21,715 bases of DNA from the NCBI GenBank assembly GCA_033850885.1, contig JAWWPG010000024.1:1-21715 (forward strand), in the 5' to 3' direction. The notes under the pieces were generated by a model, which saw nothing but the letters and a program-made list of their open reading frames with translations, was not told where the DNA came from and did no database searches. Numbering within the stretch: position 1 is the stretch's first letter; every line of letters starts with the position of its first letter. The DNA comes from JAWWPG01 sp033850885. GTDB taxonomy: Bacteria; Actinomycetota; Actinomycetes; Propionibacteriales; Nocardioidaceae. A program made the translations under genes and the position numbers. Positions 1 to 7,299 of the stretch are shown piece after piece.

Positions 1-1823
1 TCACCCAGGCTTCCGCGCTGGAGAGGGCGCAGGCGCTGATGAGCGTCAACGTGAGCAGCAAGGAGGAGAAGGCCGCGATCGCTGACCATATCGGCGGTTT
101 TCATTTCTCTACGGCCTTTGGTACGACGCTGTCGCGGCTCGTCCGGTCGGGCATCGGGGTCCACCACGCCGGGATGCTCCCGAAGTACCGCCGGCTGGTG
201 GAGACCCTGGCCCAGGCCGGCCTGCTCAAGGTCATCTGCGGCACCGACACCCTCGGCGTCGGCATCAACGTGCCCATCCGCACGGTCGTATTCACAGGGC
301 TCAGCAAGTACGACGGCCAGCGCACCCGCCACCTCCGCGCCCGTGAGTTCCACCAGATCGCCGGCCGGGCGGGCCGTGCCGGCTACGACACCTTGGGCAC
401 GGTCGTCGTCCAGGCGCCCGAGCACGACGTCGAGAACGCACGGCGGGTCAGGAAGGCCGGCGACGACCCGGTCAAGCTGCGGCGCGTCCAGCGCAAGAAG
501 CCGCCGGAGGGCAACGTGGTGTGGACGGAGCGAACGTTCGAGCGGCTGGTCGCCGCCGCGCCGGAACCCCTCACCTCGAGCTTCCGCGTCAGCCACTCGA
601 TGCTGCTCAACGTCATCGCCAGCCCGGGAGACCCGTTCGTGCACATGCGCCGGCTGCTCACCGAGAACGACGAGCCGCCCGAGACCCAACGCCGGCACAT
701 CCGGCAGGCGGTCGCGATCAGTCGTGCACTGCTCGCCGGCGGCGTCGTCGTACGGCTGCCCGCGCCGGAGGCGGACGGACGCGGGGTGCGGCTGACGGTA
801 GACCTGCAGCCGAACTTCGCCCTGGACCAGCCGCTGTCAGCGTTCGCCGTGGCCACCCTGGACCTGCTGGACAGGGACGCTCCGACGTACGCCCTCGACG
901 TCGTCTCGGTGATCGAGGCAACCCTCGAGAACCCGCGGCAGGTCCTCTCGGCGCAGCTCTTCAAGGCGCGCGGGGAGGCAGTCGCCGCGATGAAGGCTGA
1001 CGGCATCGAGTACGACGACCGCATCGAGCTCCTCGACGACGTGAGCTGGCCGCAGCCACTCGGCGACCTGCTCGAGGTGGCGTACGAGAGCTACCGCAAG
1101 GGCCATCCCTGGGTCGCCGACCACGAGCTACGGCCGAAGTCGATCGTCCGCGACATGTACGAACGGGCTATGACGTTCGTCGAGTACGTCGGTTTCTACT
1201 CCCTGGCCCGGTCGGAAGGTCTCGTCCTGCGATACCTCGCCGACGTCTATCGCGCCCTGCGGCGGACGGTGCCGGAGGCGGCCCGAAACGAGGAGCTCGG
1301 CGACATCATCGAGTGGCTCGGTGAGCTGACCCGGCAGGTCGACTCCTCCCTCCTCGACGAGTGGGAGGCGCTGACCTCAGGGGGTGCGATCTTGCCGGCC
1401 GACGGCCTGAGACCTCCAACGCTGGACTCCGACTTCCGCCCCGTGACAGGAAACCAGCGTGCCTTCCGCGTGCTGCTGCGCAATGCGATGTTCCGCCGGG
1501 TCGAGCTGGCAGCGCGGCAGGACTGGTGGGCGCTGGGCGAGCTGGACGACGAGGCCGGCTGGGACGCCGACGCCTGGCAGGCCGCCCTGGCGCCGTACTG
1601 GGAGGAGCACGACCGGATCCTCAGCGACGCGGACGCCCGCGGGCCGCATCTGCTCGTGGTCGACACCGGCGAGGCAAGCGACTCACGCCGGTGGCACGTG
1701 CGTCAGATCCTGCACGACCCCGAAGGCAACCACGACTGGGGCATCAGCGCCGAGGTGGACCTCGACGCGTCCGACGAGGCCGGCGTCGCCGTCATCCGGG
1801 TCACCGACGTCAGCATGCTCTGA
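1..1823 (+). CDS. DUF3516-type DEAD/DEAH-box RNA helicase, C-terminal part (5' end outside window)
   Basis: This is the C-terminal part of a superfamily II ATP-dependent RNA helicase. The frame is open from base 3 with no stop, and its first codons (TQASALERAQALM) already match the family, so the internal ATG at 39 is not the real start. The helicase C-terminal domain shows motif V (GTDTLGVGINVP) and motif VI (QIAGRAGRAG). About 400 further residues correspond to the DUF3516 region found in actinobacterial homologues. The Walker A and DEAD motifs would lie upstream of the window. The gene stands alone; the next gene is on the opposite strand. The role is inferred to be RNA remodelling or decay, with substrate unknown. 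The family call is firm and the exact function is not. Confidence 0.9.
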   Translation, partial: TQASALERAQALMSVNVSSKEEKAAIADHIGGFHFSTAFGTTLSRLVRSGIGVHHAGMLPKYRRLVETLAQAGLLKVICGTDTLGVGINVPIRTVVFTGLSKYDGQRTRHLRAREFHQIAGRAGRAGYDTLGTVVVQAPEHDVENARRVRKAGDDPVKLRRVQRKKPPEGNVVWTERTFERLVAAAPEPLTSSFRVSHSMLLNVIASPGDPFVHMRRLLTENDEPPETQRRHIRQAVAISRALLAGGVVVRLPAPEADGRGVRLTVDLQPNFALDQPLSAFAVATLDLLDRDAPTYALDVVSVIEATLENPRQVLSAQLFKARGEAVAAMKADGIEYDDRIELLDDVSWPQPLGDLLEVAYESYRKGHPWVADHELRPKSIVRDMYERAMTFVEYVGFYSLARSEGLVLRYLADVYRALRRTVPEAARNEELGDIIEWLGELTRQVDSSLLDEWEALTSGGAILPADGLRPPTLDSDFRPVTGNQRAFRVLLRNAMFRRVELAARQDWWALGELDDEAGWDADAWQAALAPYWEEHDRILSDADARGPHLLVVDTGEASDSRRWHVRQILHDPEGNHDWGISAEVDLDASDEAGVAVIRVTDVSML

Positions 1824-1880
1824 CGCGGTCCCGGGGCCAGGGCCGGCCCGCCAGCTCGGCGCTTGAGTGGGCGCGCACAC

Positions 1881-2252
1881 CTATCGCGGCGGGATGTGGC
1901 AGCAGGCCTCGACGTTGTTGCCGTCCGGGTCGCGCAGGAAGGCGCCGTAGTAGTTCTCGTGGTACTCCGGCCAGACCCGCGGCTCGTGCAGCACGTCTGT
2001 CCCGAGCGCGACTCCGGCTGCGTGGAAGGCGTCGACCGCCTCCCGATCGGCGGCCCGGAACGCGATGTGGGACTCGCGAAAGCCCTCTCCCGAGTCGTGG
2101 ATCCCGATCCAGAAGTCCGGCTTGTCCTTGCCGTAGCCCATGGCGACCCCGAAGTCCATCACGCGGGAGAAACCGAGCGGTGCCAGGACCATGTCGTAGA
2201 ACCGGGCGCTGGCTTGCATGTCTGAGCACTGAATTCCAAGGTGATCGAGCAT
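1881..2252 (-). CDS. VOC-fold (glyoxalase/bleomycin resistance) family protein
   Basis: The product has 123 residues, the usual length for a single-domain vicinal-oxygen-chelate protein. It begins MLDHLGIQCSD with the early metal-ligand His (DHLG). It has a second His in the middle (SHIAFRA) and a C-terminal glutamate in DPDGNNVEA, the usual VOC metal-binding pattern. I chose the ATG at 2252 because the family start motif begins there and AGGAT lies upstream; the frame stays open further upstream but encodes Arg-rich non-conserved sequence. The gene is divergent from the YCII/sigma operon across a 146-bp gap. The substrate cannot be read from the sequence; a dioxygenase, a lyase or a drug-binding protein are all possible. 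Confidence 0.85.
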   Translation of the reverse strand: MLDHLGIQCSDMQASARFYDMVLAPLGFSRVMDFGVAMGYGKDKPDFWIGIHDSGEGFRESHIAFRAADREAVDAFHAAGVALGTDVLHEPRVWPEYHENYYGAFLRDPDGNNVEACCHIPPR

Positions 2253-2398
2253 CCCTACATCCTTCCGTACGGCGGTGTCAGCCGCGCGGGACTGCAAGAA
2301 TCTGCGACCAGGACGCCACCGACGTCGAAGACGGCGCGGCAGCTCCGACGTACCAGGAAAGAGGCGCCGACCCGGCGCCGCCGACGAAGGAGACACAC

Positions 2399-2770
2399 AT
2401 GAAGTTCATGATGGCGACCTACGCAGACGACAGCGTCTACGACCTGGAGCACCTCGACGACGAGCAGCGCGACTGGTTGCGCGGGATCGTGGCGTTCATG
2501 CAGCAGCTCAACGCCGAGCTGGAGTCGACGGGCGAGCTGGTGACGGCGGAGGGGCTGACTGCTTCCGCGCAGGCCCGGACGGTCCGTCCGCAGGGGGACG
2601 ACGTCATCACGACCGACGGCCCCTTTGCCGAGGCCAAGGAGTTCTTGGCGGGATTCTGGATCATCGACGTGGCCGGCTTCGACCGGGCGGCCGAGATCGC
2701 CGCCAAGATCGTCCGGTTCGTGCACGCGCCCATCGAGCTTCGGCCGGTCGGCGAGGCTCCGGAGGTCTGA
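2399..2770 (+). CDS. YCII-related / DGPF domain protein 1
   Basis: A 123-residue cytosolic protein with the DGPF signature (TDGPFAEAKE) followed by GFWIIDV, typical of YCII-related domains. ATG 2399 is preceded by AAGGAG six bases upstream. It is the first gene of an apparent three-gene operon with a second DGPF protein and an ECF42-type sigma factor. DGPF proteins are established genomic partners of ECF42 sigma factors, but their biochemical role is not settled. Its equal length to the next gene and shared motif indicate tandem duplication. The family assignment is firm and the function unknown. Confidence 0.9.
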   Translation: MKFMMATYADDSVYDLEHLDDEQRDWLRGIVAFMQQLNAELESTGELVTAEGLTASAQARTVRPQGDDVITTDGPFAEAKEFLAGFWIIDVAGFDRAAEIAAKIVRFVHAPIELRPVGEAPEV

Positions 2771-2772
2771 CG

Positions 2773-3144
2773 GTGAAGTACGTCGTGCTGAGCTACGGCA
2801 CCCAGGCGGACTGGGACGCCGGGGAGCACCACCGCGAGCTCCTCCGGGGGGACGCCGGCCCCACGAACGAGCTGACGCAAAGTCTCATCGACTCTGGCGA
2901 GTTCGTGTACGCCGTCGGTCTCGCCGACCCGAGCCACACCGAGGCCGTCGAGGTCCGAGACGGTGTCCCGGTCGTCACCGATGGGCCCTATGCGCAGGCG
3001 ACGGTGATCCTCTCCGGCTTCGCCATCGTCGACGTCGCGAGCCATGACCGGGCCCTCGAGGTGGCCGCGCAGGCGGCGGCGGTTCTCGGCCGGGTGGAGC
3101 TGCGACCGCTAGGAGAAGACGCGGAGGGCGACCCCGGCCAGTGA
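2773..3144 (+). CDS. YCII-related / DGPF domain protein 2
   Basis: A second 123-residue YCII-like protein. The signature reads TDGPYAQATV, with Tyr in place of the Phe of DGPF, and is followed by SGFAIVDV. The start is GTG 2773, chosen because a perfect GGAGGT lies six bases upstream, inside the end of the preceding gene, and the reading begins VKYVVLSY as expected for the fold. Only two bases separate it from gene 1, and its stop overlaps the sigma factor start by four bases (GTGA), so translation of all three genes is probably coupled. The DGPF-to-DGPY change and the diverged sequence suggest the two copies are not redundant. Confidence 0.88.
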   Translation: MKYVVLSYGTQADWDAGEHHRELLRGDAGPTNELTQSLIDSGEFVYAVGLADPSHTEAVEVRDGVPVVTDGPYAQATVILSGFAIVDVASHDRALEVAAQAAAVLGRVELRPLGEDAEGDPGQ

Positions 3145-4403
3145 CGCCGCACGAGGAGGACCGCACCGAGGACCTGCTGCGTGAGCTCGCGCCGCAGGTC
3201 CTCGGTGCGGTCGTCCGCCGGTACGGCCACTTCGACGTGGCGGAGGACGCCGTCCAGGAGTCGCTGCTGGCCGCCGTCACGCAGTGGCCGGCGGAGGGCC
3301 GCCCCGAAAGCCCGAAGGGATGGCTGATCCGGGTCGCCTCGCGGCGCCTGACCGACCTGCTGCGCGCCGAGCAGGCCCGGCTGCGGCGCGAGAACACCGT
3401 CGCGGAGCGGGTGCTACCGGAGGACTATCTCGCCCCGCCCGCGGACTCGCCGAGGACCGCGGACCAGGACGACTCGCTGGTCCTGCTGCTGATGTGCTGC
3501 CATCCGGCACTGTCGACGACCTCCCAGATCGCGCTCACGCTGCGCGCGGTCGGCGGTCTGACGACCGGCGAGATCGCGCGCGCCTTCCTCGTTCCCGAGA
3601 GCACGATGGGCCAGCGCATCAGCCGGGCCAAGCAGAGCATCCGGGACGCAGGCGCTCGTTTCAAGATGCCACCGCCGGGCGAGGTCGAGGGCCGGCTGGC
3701 GGCCGTCCTGCACGTGCTCTACCTCGTCTTCAACGAGGGTTACACCGCCAGCTCGGGACCGTACCTCTTGCGCCACGACCTGGCGCTGGAGGCGATCCGG
3801 CTGACCCGGCTCGTGCACCGCGTGCTGCCTGGGGACGGCGAGGTTGCCGGTCTGCTGGCGCTGATGCTGCTGACCGATGCGCGGCGGTCGGCCCGCACCG
3901 ATCCGGATGGCCAGCTCGTTCCGCTCCCGGAGCAGGACCGCACCCGCTGGGACCGGACCTCGATCGCGGAGGGTGTCCGCCTCGTCGCCGACGCCATGAC
4001 CGGGACGCCGCTCGGTCCCTACCAGGTCCAGGCGGCGATCGCCGCCGTACACGACCAGGCAGCCGACTCCGACTCGACGGACTGGCCCCAGGTGCTGGCC
4101 CTGTACGGCGTGCTGGCCCGGATGTCCGACAACCCCATGGTGCGGCTCAACCAGGCGGTCGCGGCGGCCATGGTGCATGGGCCGGCAAGCGGGCTCGAGA
4201 TGCTGGCCGCGCTCCATGACGACCCACGCATGAAGGGCACCCACCGGGTCGACGCGGTACGAGCACACCTGCTGGAAAGAGCCGGCGACAACGCGGGCGC
4301 TGTCGACCGATACCTGGCAGCAGCACGGCGTACGACGAGCGGACCCGAGCGGCGCTACCTGGAGAAGCGGGCCGCCAGGCTCACGACCGGGGAAGGCCCT
4401 TAG
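3141..4403 (+). CDS. ECF42-type RNA polymerase sigma factor with long C-terminal extension
   Basis: A 420-residue sigma-70 family protein. Region 2 lies near residues 10–75 (DVAEDAVQESLLAA, then PKGWLIRVASRRLTD). Region 4 lies near 110–165 (LTTGEIARAFLVPESTMGQRISRAKQSI). About 250 residues follow, including LYLVFNEGY and a helical TPR-like part, the arrangement of the ECF42 group. It has no adjacent anti-sigma gene. As known for this group, the C-terminal extension and the upstream DGPF genes are thought to take part in control. The GTG start at 3141 overlaps the preceding stop by four bases. The stop codon TAG at 4401–4403 overlaps the stop of rplA on the other strand. Confidence 0.9.
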   Translation: MTPHEEDRTEDLLRELAPQVLGAVVRRYGHFDVAEDAVQESLLAAVTQWPAEGRPESPKGWLIRVASRRLTDLLRAEQARLRRENTVAERVLPEDYLAPPADSPRTADQDDSLVLLLMCCHPALSTTSQIALTLRAVGGLTTGEIARAFLVPESTMGQRISRAKQSIRDAGARFKMPPPGEVEGRLAAVLHVLYLVFNEGYTASSGPYLLRHDLALEAIRLTRLVHRVLPGDGEVAGLLALMLLTDARRSARTDPDGQLVPLPEQDRTRWDRTSIAEGVRLVADAMTGTPLGPYQVQAAIAAVHDQAADSDSTDWPQVLALYGVLARMSDNPMVRLNQAVAAAMVHGPASGLEMLAALHDDPRMKGTHRVDAVRAHLLERAGDNAGAVDRYLAAARRTTSGPERRYLEKRAARLTTGEGP

Positions 4404-5116
4404 ACCTCGACGTCGTCGGTGGCGACGCGCCGGGTCCGGTTCGGGTCGACCTGCACACCGGGGCCCATCGTCGAGGAGACCGTGACCTTGCGGAGGTAGC
4501 GCCCCTTCGAGCTCGACGGCTTGAGCCGCAGGATCTCGTCGAGCGCGGCGGCGTAGTTCTCGGCGAGCTGGACCGGTGTGAAGGACGCCTTGCCGATGAT
4601 GAAGTGGACGTTGGCGTGCCTGTCGACGCGGAACTCGATCTTGCCGCCCTTGATCTCGGTGACCGCCTTCGTGACGTCGGGCGTGACGGTTCCGGTCTTG
4701 GGGTTCGGCATCAGGCCACGCGGACCGAGCACCCGACCGAGCCGGCCGACCTTGCCCATCATGTCCGGCGTCGCGACGACCGCGTCGAAGTCCAGCCAAC
4801 CACCGTTGATCCGGTCGATGAGCTCGTCACCGCCGACGATGTCGGCGCCGGCCGCCGTCGCCTCGTCCGCCTTGTCACCCTGGGCGAAGACGAGCACGCG
4901 CGCAGTCTTGCCCGTGCCGTGGGGCAGGTTGACGGTCCCGCGAACCATCTGGTCGGCCTTGCGCGGGTCGACCCCGAGCCGCATCGCCACGTCGATGGTC
5001 GGGTCGAACTTCGTGATGCTGGTGCTGGTCGCGAGCTTGATCGCCTCGAGGGGGGAGTAGATCCTGTCGGCGTCGATCTTCGCGGCCACCGCCCGGTATG
5101 CCTTGCTGCGCTGCAT
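4400..5116 (-). CDS. rplA: 50S ribosomal protein L1
   Basis: A 238-residue ribosomal protein of the L1 stalk. It reads MQRSKAYRAVAAKIDADRIY at the start and contains the family signature GPRGLMPNPKTGTVTPDV near residues 130–150. The ATG has AAAGGACC upstream. It is the last gene of the tRNA-Trp–secE–nusG–rplK–rplA cluster, 161 bp after rplK. In other bacteria L1 represses its own operon by binding the rplK–rplA mRNA; I did not identify that RNA fold here. The gene ends tail-to-tail with the ECF42-type sigma factor, with overlapping stop codons and no room for a terminator between them. Confidence 0.97.
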   Translation of the reverse strand: MQRSKAYRAVAAKIDADRIYSPLEAIKLATSTSITKFDPTIDVAMRLGVDPRKADQMVRGTVNLPHGTGKTARVLVFAQGDKADEATAAGADIVGGDELIDRINGGWLDFDAVVATPDMMGKVGRLGRVLGPRGLMPNPKTGTVTPDVTKAVTEIKGGKIEFRVDRHANVHFIIGKASFTPVQLAENYAAALDEILRLKPSSSKGRYLRKVTVSSTMGPGVQVDPNRTRRVATDDVEV

Positions 5117-5252
5117 GAGCTGGTCCTTTCGGTGTTACTACGTCGAGCGATCCAGGTGTGGTCGATCGGGCCAGCGCGGCCCTGCCACGTCTTGCTGGTT
5201 GTGGTTCTGGTCTGGTTCTTCAGTTCTGGTTGCCGCCGTGGTCGGGGTACGA

Positions 5253-5269
5253 CGACCGGCAGCCGGTCG
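5253..5269 (-). other. Hairpin just after the rplK stop codon
   Basis: An inverted repeat with 7-bp arms (CGACCGG / CCGGTCG) and a 3-base loop starts about nine bases beyond the rplK stop. There is no T-tract on the minus strand, so it is not a classical intrinsic terminator. It may protect the rplK 3' end or slow polymerase between rplK and rplA. The rest of the 161-bp gap is poor in structure and rich in AACCAG-like words on the mRNA strand. Confidence 0.4.
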
Positions 5270-5277
5270 GGCGGCGA

Positions 5278-5709
5278 TCAGCCGTCGACGGTGACGCCCA
5301 TCGAGCGGGCGGTGCCTTCAACGATCTTCATCGCGGCCTCGACGTCGTTGGCGTTGAGGTCGGGCAGCTTGGTGTTGGCGATCTCCCGGACCTGGTCGCG
5401 GTTGATCCTGCCGACCTTCTCCTTGTGCGGGACCGGCGACCCCTTGGCGAGACCGGCGGCCTTCTTGATCAGCTCCGCGGCCGGCGGCGTCTTGGTGATG
5501 AACGTAAAGCTGCGGTCCTCGTAGATGGTGATCTCGACGGGGATCACGTTGCCTCGCATCGCCTCGGTGGCGGCGTTGTAGGCCTTGCAGAACTCCATGA
5601 TGTTGACGCCGTGCGGACCGAGGGCGGTACCGACGGGCGGGGCCGGAGTCGCGGCGCCGGCCTGCAGCTGCACCTTGACGAGGGCGGCGACTTTCTTCCT
5701 GGGTGGCAT
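5278..5709 (-). CDS. rplK: 50S ribosomal protein L11
   Basis: A 143-residue ribosomal protein of the GTPase-associated centre. It begins MPPRKKVAALVKVQLQAG and shows the conserved PPVGTALGPHGVNIMEFCK block and the RNA-binding C-terminal half (EKVGRINRDQVREIA). The length is standard. The start is ATG 5709, preceded by GAAAGAGA-type purines. It lies 90 bp after nusG and 161 bp before rplA in the same direction, the usual order. The leader contains a GC-rich hairpin right after nusG. Confidence 0.97.
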   Translation of the reverse strand: MPPRKKVAALVKVQLQAGAATPAPPVGTALGPHGVNIMEFCKAYNAATEAMRGNVIPVEITIYEDRSFTFITKTPPAAELIKKAAGLAKGSPVPHKEKVGRINRDQVREIANTKLPDLNANDVEAAMKIVEGTARSMGVTVDG

Positions 5710-5773
5710 CTCGTGAGTTCTCTTTCGGTGGTGGACGGGTCGTGACGGGTGGCGAGGTGGCGTTGACGGTGAC

Positions 5774-5791
5774 CGGCCGGGCTGCCGGCCG
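5774..5791 (-). other. GC-rich hairpin between nusG and rplK
   Basis: A perfect inverted repeat with 7-bp arms (CGGCCGG / CCGGCCG) and a 4-base loop begins about eight bases after the nusG stop. It has no T-tract. Its position suggests an mRNA 3'-end stabiliser or a weak, perhaps factor-dependent, attenuator upstream of rplK. Confidence 0.4.
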
Positions 5792-5799
5792 TGGAGCCG

Positions 5800-6765
5800 C
5801 TAGGTCTTCTGGATCTGGCTGAAGCTGAGCTCGACAGGGGTCTCCCGCCCGAAGATCTCGACGAGGGCCTTGACGCGCTGCGCGTCGAGGTTGATCTCCG
5901 TGATCGTGGCGTGCAGGGTGGCGAACGGGCCGTCGACGACCATCACCGAGTCCCCGTTGTAGAAGTCGGCGAACTCGACCTTCTGCTGCTTGGGCTTCTC
6001 GGTACCCGCCGCGGCCTCGACGATCGACGGGGCCAGCATGTCCTCGACCTCCTGCAGGCTCAGCGGCACCGGCTGGTGGCTGTGTCCCACGAACCCGGTG
6101 ACGCTCGGGGTATGACGCACCGCCGACCACGACTCGTCGGTGAGCTCCATCCGGACCAGGACGTAGCCGGGAAGCACCGTGCGGCGCACCATCTTGCGCT
6201 GGCCGTTCTTGATCTCGGCGACCTCCTCCTGGGGCACGTGGACCTCGTAGATGAAGTCCTCCATGTTGAGCGAGTTGGTGCGGTTCTCCAGGTTCGCCTT
6301 GACCCGGTTCTCCATGCCGGAGTAGGTGTGGACGACGTACCACTCACCCGGCTTCGAACGCAGGGCGGCACGGAACTCCTCGAGCGGGTCGAGCGCCGCG
6401 GCATCCTCGCCTTCGGCTGCCTCACCTTCGCTGGCCTCAGCCTCTTTCGCCTCGGCCGCGTCATCCTCGCTCGTCTCGGCCACGTCGCCCTCGCTGGCTT
6501 CGGCTGCGTCACGCTCGCTCGCCTCGCCGTCCGCGCCGGCGCCGGTGTCGGTCGGGGGTTCGGCATCGACGGCGGCCTGCGCCGCGGCGTCAGCCTCGGC
6601 GGCTTCGGTTCCGGCGGCGGCCACCTGGGCGTCCGTGCGGTCGACCAGACCGACGTCGGCCGTACCTGCCTCCACGTCGGCGGTCTCGTCGATCGACTCT
6701 GACACGTTGTTTTCCGTCACTTTCACATCATCCACAGATTCGCTTACAGAAGGACCCGGGCGCAC
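5800..6765 (-). CDS. nusG: Transcription termination/antitermination factor NusG with long acidic N-terminal extension
   Basis: A transcription elongation factor that contacts RNA polymerase, Rho and the ribosome. The NGN domain starts near residue 138 (KPGEWYVVHTYSGMENRVKA) and includes EIKNGQRKMVRRTVLPGYVLVRM. The KOW domain is near 268–321 (DSVMVVDGPFATL, ending FGRETPVELSFSQIQKT). About 135 residues precede the NGN domain and are almost all Ala, Glu, Asp and Ser, including an 8-residue repeat at 81–122. Acidic N-termini are common in actinobacterial NusG, but this one is long. The GTG start at 6765 lies three bases after the secE stop and lacks a clear ribosome-binding site; a downstream GTG (6720–6735 region) is possible. 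Confidence 0.95.
   Translation of the reverse strand: MRPGPSVSESVDDVKVTENNVSESIDETADVEAGTADVGLVDRTDAQVAAAGTEAAEADAAAQAAVDAEPPTDTGAGADGEASERDAAEASEGDVAETSEDDAAEAKEAEASEGEAAEGEDAAALDPLEEFRAALRSKPGEWYVVHTYSGMENRVKANLENRTNSLNMEDFIYEVHVPQEEVAEIKNGQRKMVRRTVLPGYVLVRMELTDESWSAVRHTPSVTGFVGHSHQPVPLSLQEVEDMLAPSIVEAAAGTEKPKQQKVEFADFYNGDSVMVVDGPFATLHATITEINLDAQRVKALVEIFGRETPVELSFSQIQKT
6400..6525 (-). repeat. Coding tandem repeat (8-residue acidic unit) in nusG
   Basis: Residues 81–122 of NusG repeat an 8-residue unit of the form E-[AT]-S-E-x-[DE]-x-A, for example EASERDAA, EASEGDVA and ETSEDDAA, about five imperfect copies. The DNA unit is 24 bp. The repeats predict a disordered, strongly negative linker. 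Confidence 0.7.
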
Positions 6766-6768
6766 TCG

Positions 6769-7011
6769 TCAGCCGAATATCTTGAACATCGCGGAGTTGA
6801 ACCCGTAGTCCAGCACGCCGACGATCGCGATCATCACCAGGACGAAGAACAGAACCACCACGAAGTACGTGCTGAGCTGGTCGCGCGTCGGCCAGATGAC
6901 CTTGCGCAGCTCGGCAATCACCTGCCGCAGGAACAAGCCGAGGCCCGTCCGGCCGGTGCCGGTGGGCTTCCGCTCGCTGCTCGACGAGCTTGTGGCGCGA
7001 GTCTCTGTCAC
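6769..7011 (-). CDS. secE: Preprotein translocase subunit SecE
   Basis: An 80-residue integral membrane subunit of the SecYEG channel. A Ser/Thr-rich N-terminus leads to the amphipathic family motif FLRQVIAELRKVIWPTRDQL, then one membrane span (YFVVVLFFVLVMIAIVGVL) and a short tail. I chose GTG 7011 because purine-rich GAGGGAAGAAGGAG stands directly before it. A longer in-frame reading would run back through tRNA-Trp and is not real. nusG follows after three bases, so the two are probably co-translated. Confidence 0.95.
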   Translation of the reverse strand: MTETRATSSSSSERKPTGTGRTGLGLFLRQVIAELRKVIWPTRDQLSTYFVVVLFFVLVMIAIVGVLDYGFNSAMFKIFG

Positions 7012-7048
7012 CGCTCCTTCTTCCCTCTGTGATGGTTGGTCCGTTGTG

Positions 7049-7121
7049 CAGGGCAGGAGGGACTCGAACCCCCAACCGCCGGTTTTGGAGACCGGAGCTC
7101 TGCCAATTGAGCCACTGCCCT
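7049..7121 (-). tRNA. tRNA-Trp (anticodon CCA)
   Basis: The cloverleaf can be read on the minus strand. The acceptor AGGGCAG pairs fully with CTGCCCT, the D arm is GCTC/GAGC, the anticodon loop is CTCCAAA with anticodon CCA, and the T loop is TTCGAGT. The discriminator base is G and no CCA end is encoded. It lies 37 bp upstream of secE, its usual place in actinobacteria. Confidence 0.96.
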
Positions 7122-7299
7122 CCGGTGTCGTGCGCCTTGGAGTCAAGCGACCCATGTCGGGGCATGACGATCTAGGGTGCACTGGCCACCAAGACCACGA
7201 GTGTACGGCAGTCCGCGCCGCCCGGTCGAACCGGCGACGGCCGTCTTACCACGGCAGGACCACTCGCCCAAGGCCCCGGCAGGGTGCGACGATTACGGC

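Noticed and set aside
1361..2398. N-terminal extension of the first DGPF protein by about 346 codons
   Set aside because: The extension overlaps the helicase in another frame and the VOC gene in antisense; the DGPF domain starts at ATG 2399 with a good ribosome-binding site.
3414..4799. A 461-codon minus-strand open frame across the sigma factor and rplA
   Set aside because: It is antisense to the ECF42-type sigma factor and out of frame with rplA, has no recognisable domain, and is explained by GC-rich codon bias.
7012..7182. N-terminal extension of secE
   Set aside because: It would translate tRNA-Trp; the GTG at 7011 has a good ribosome-binding site and gives normal SecE length.
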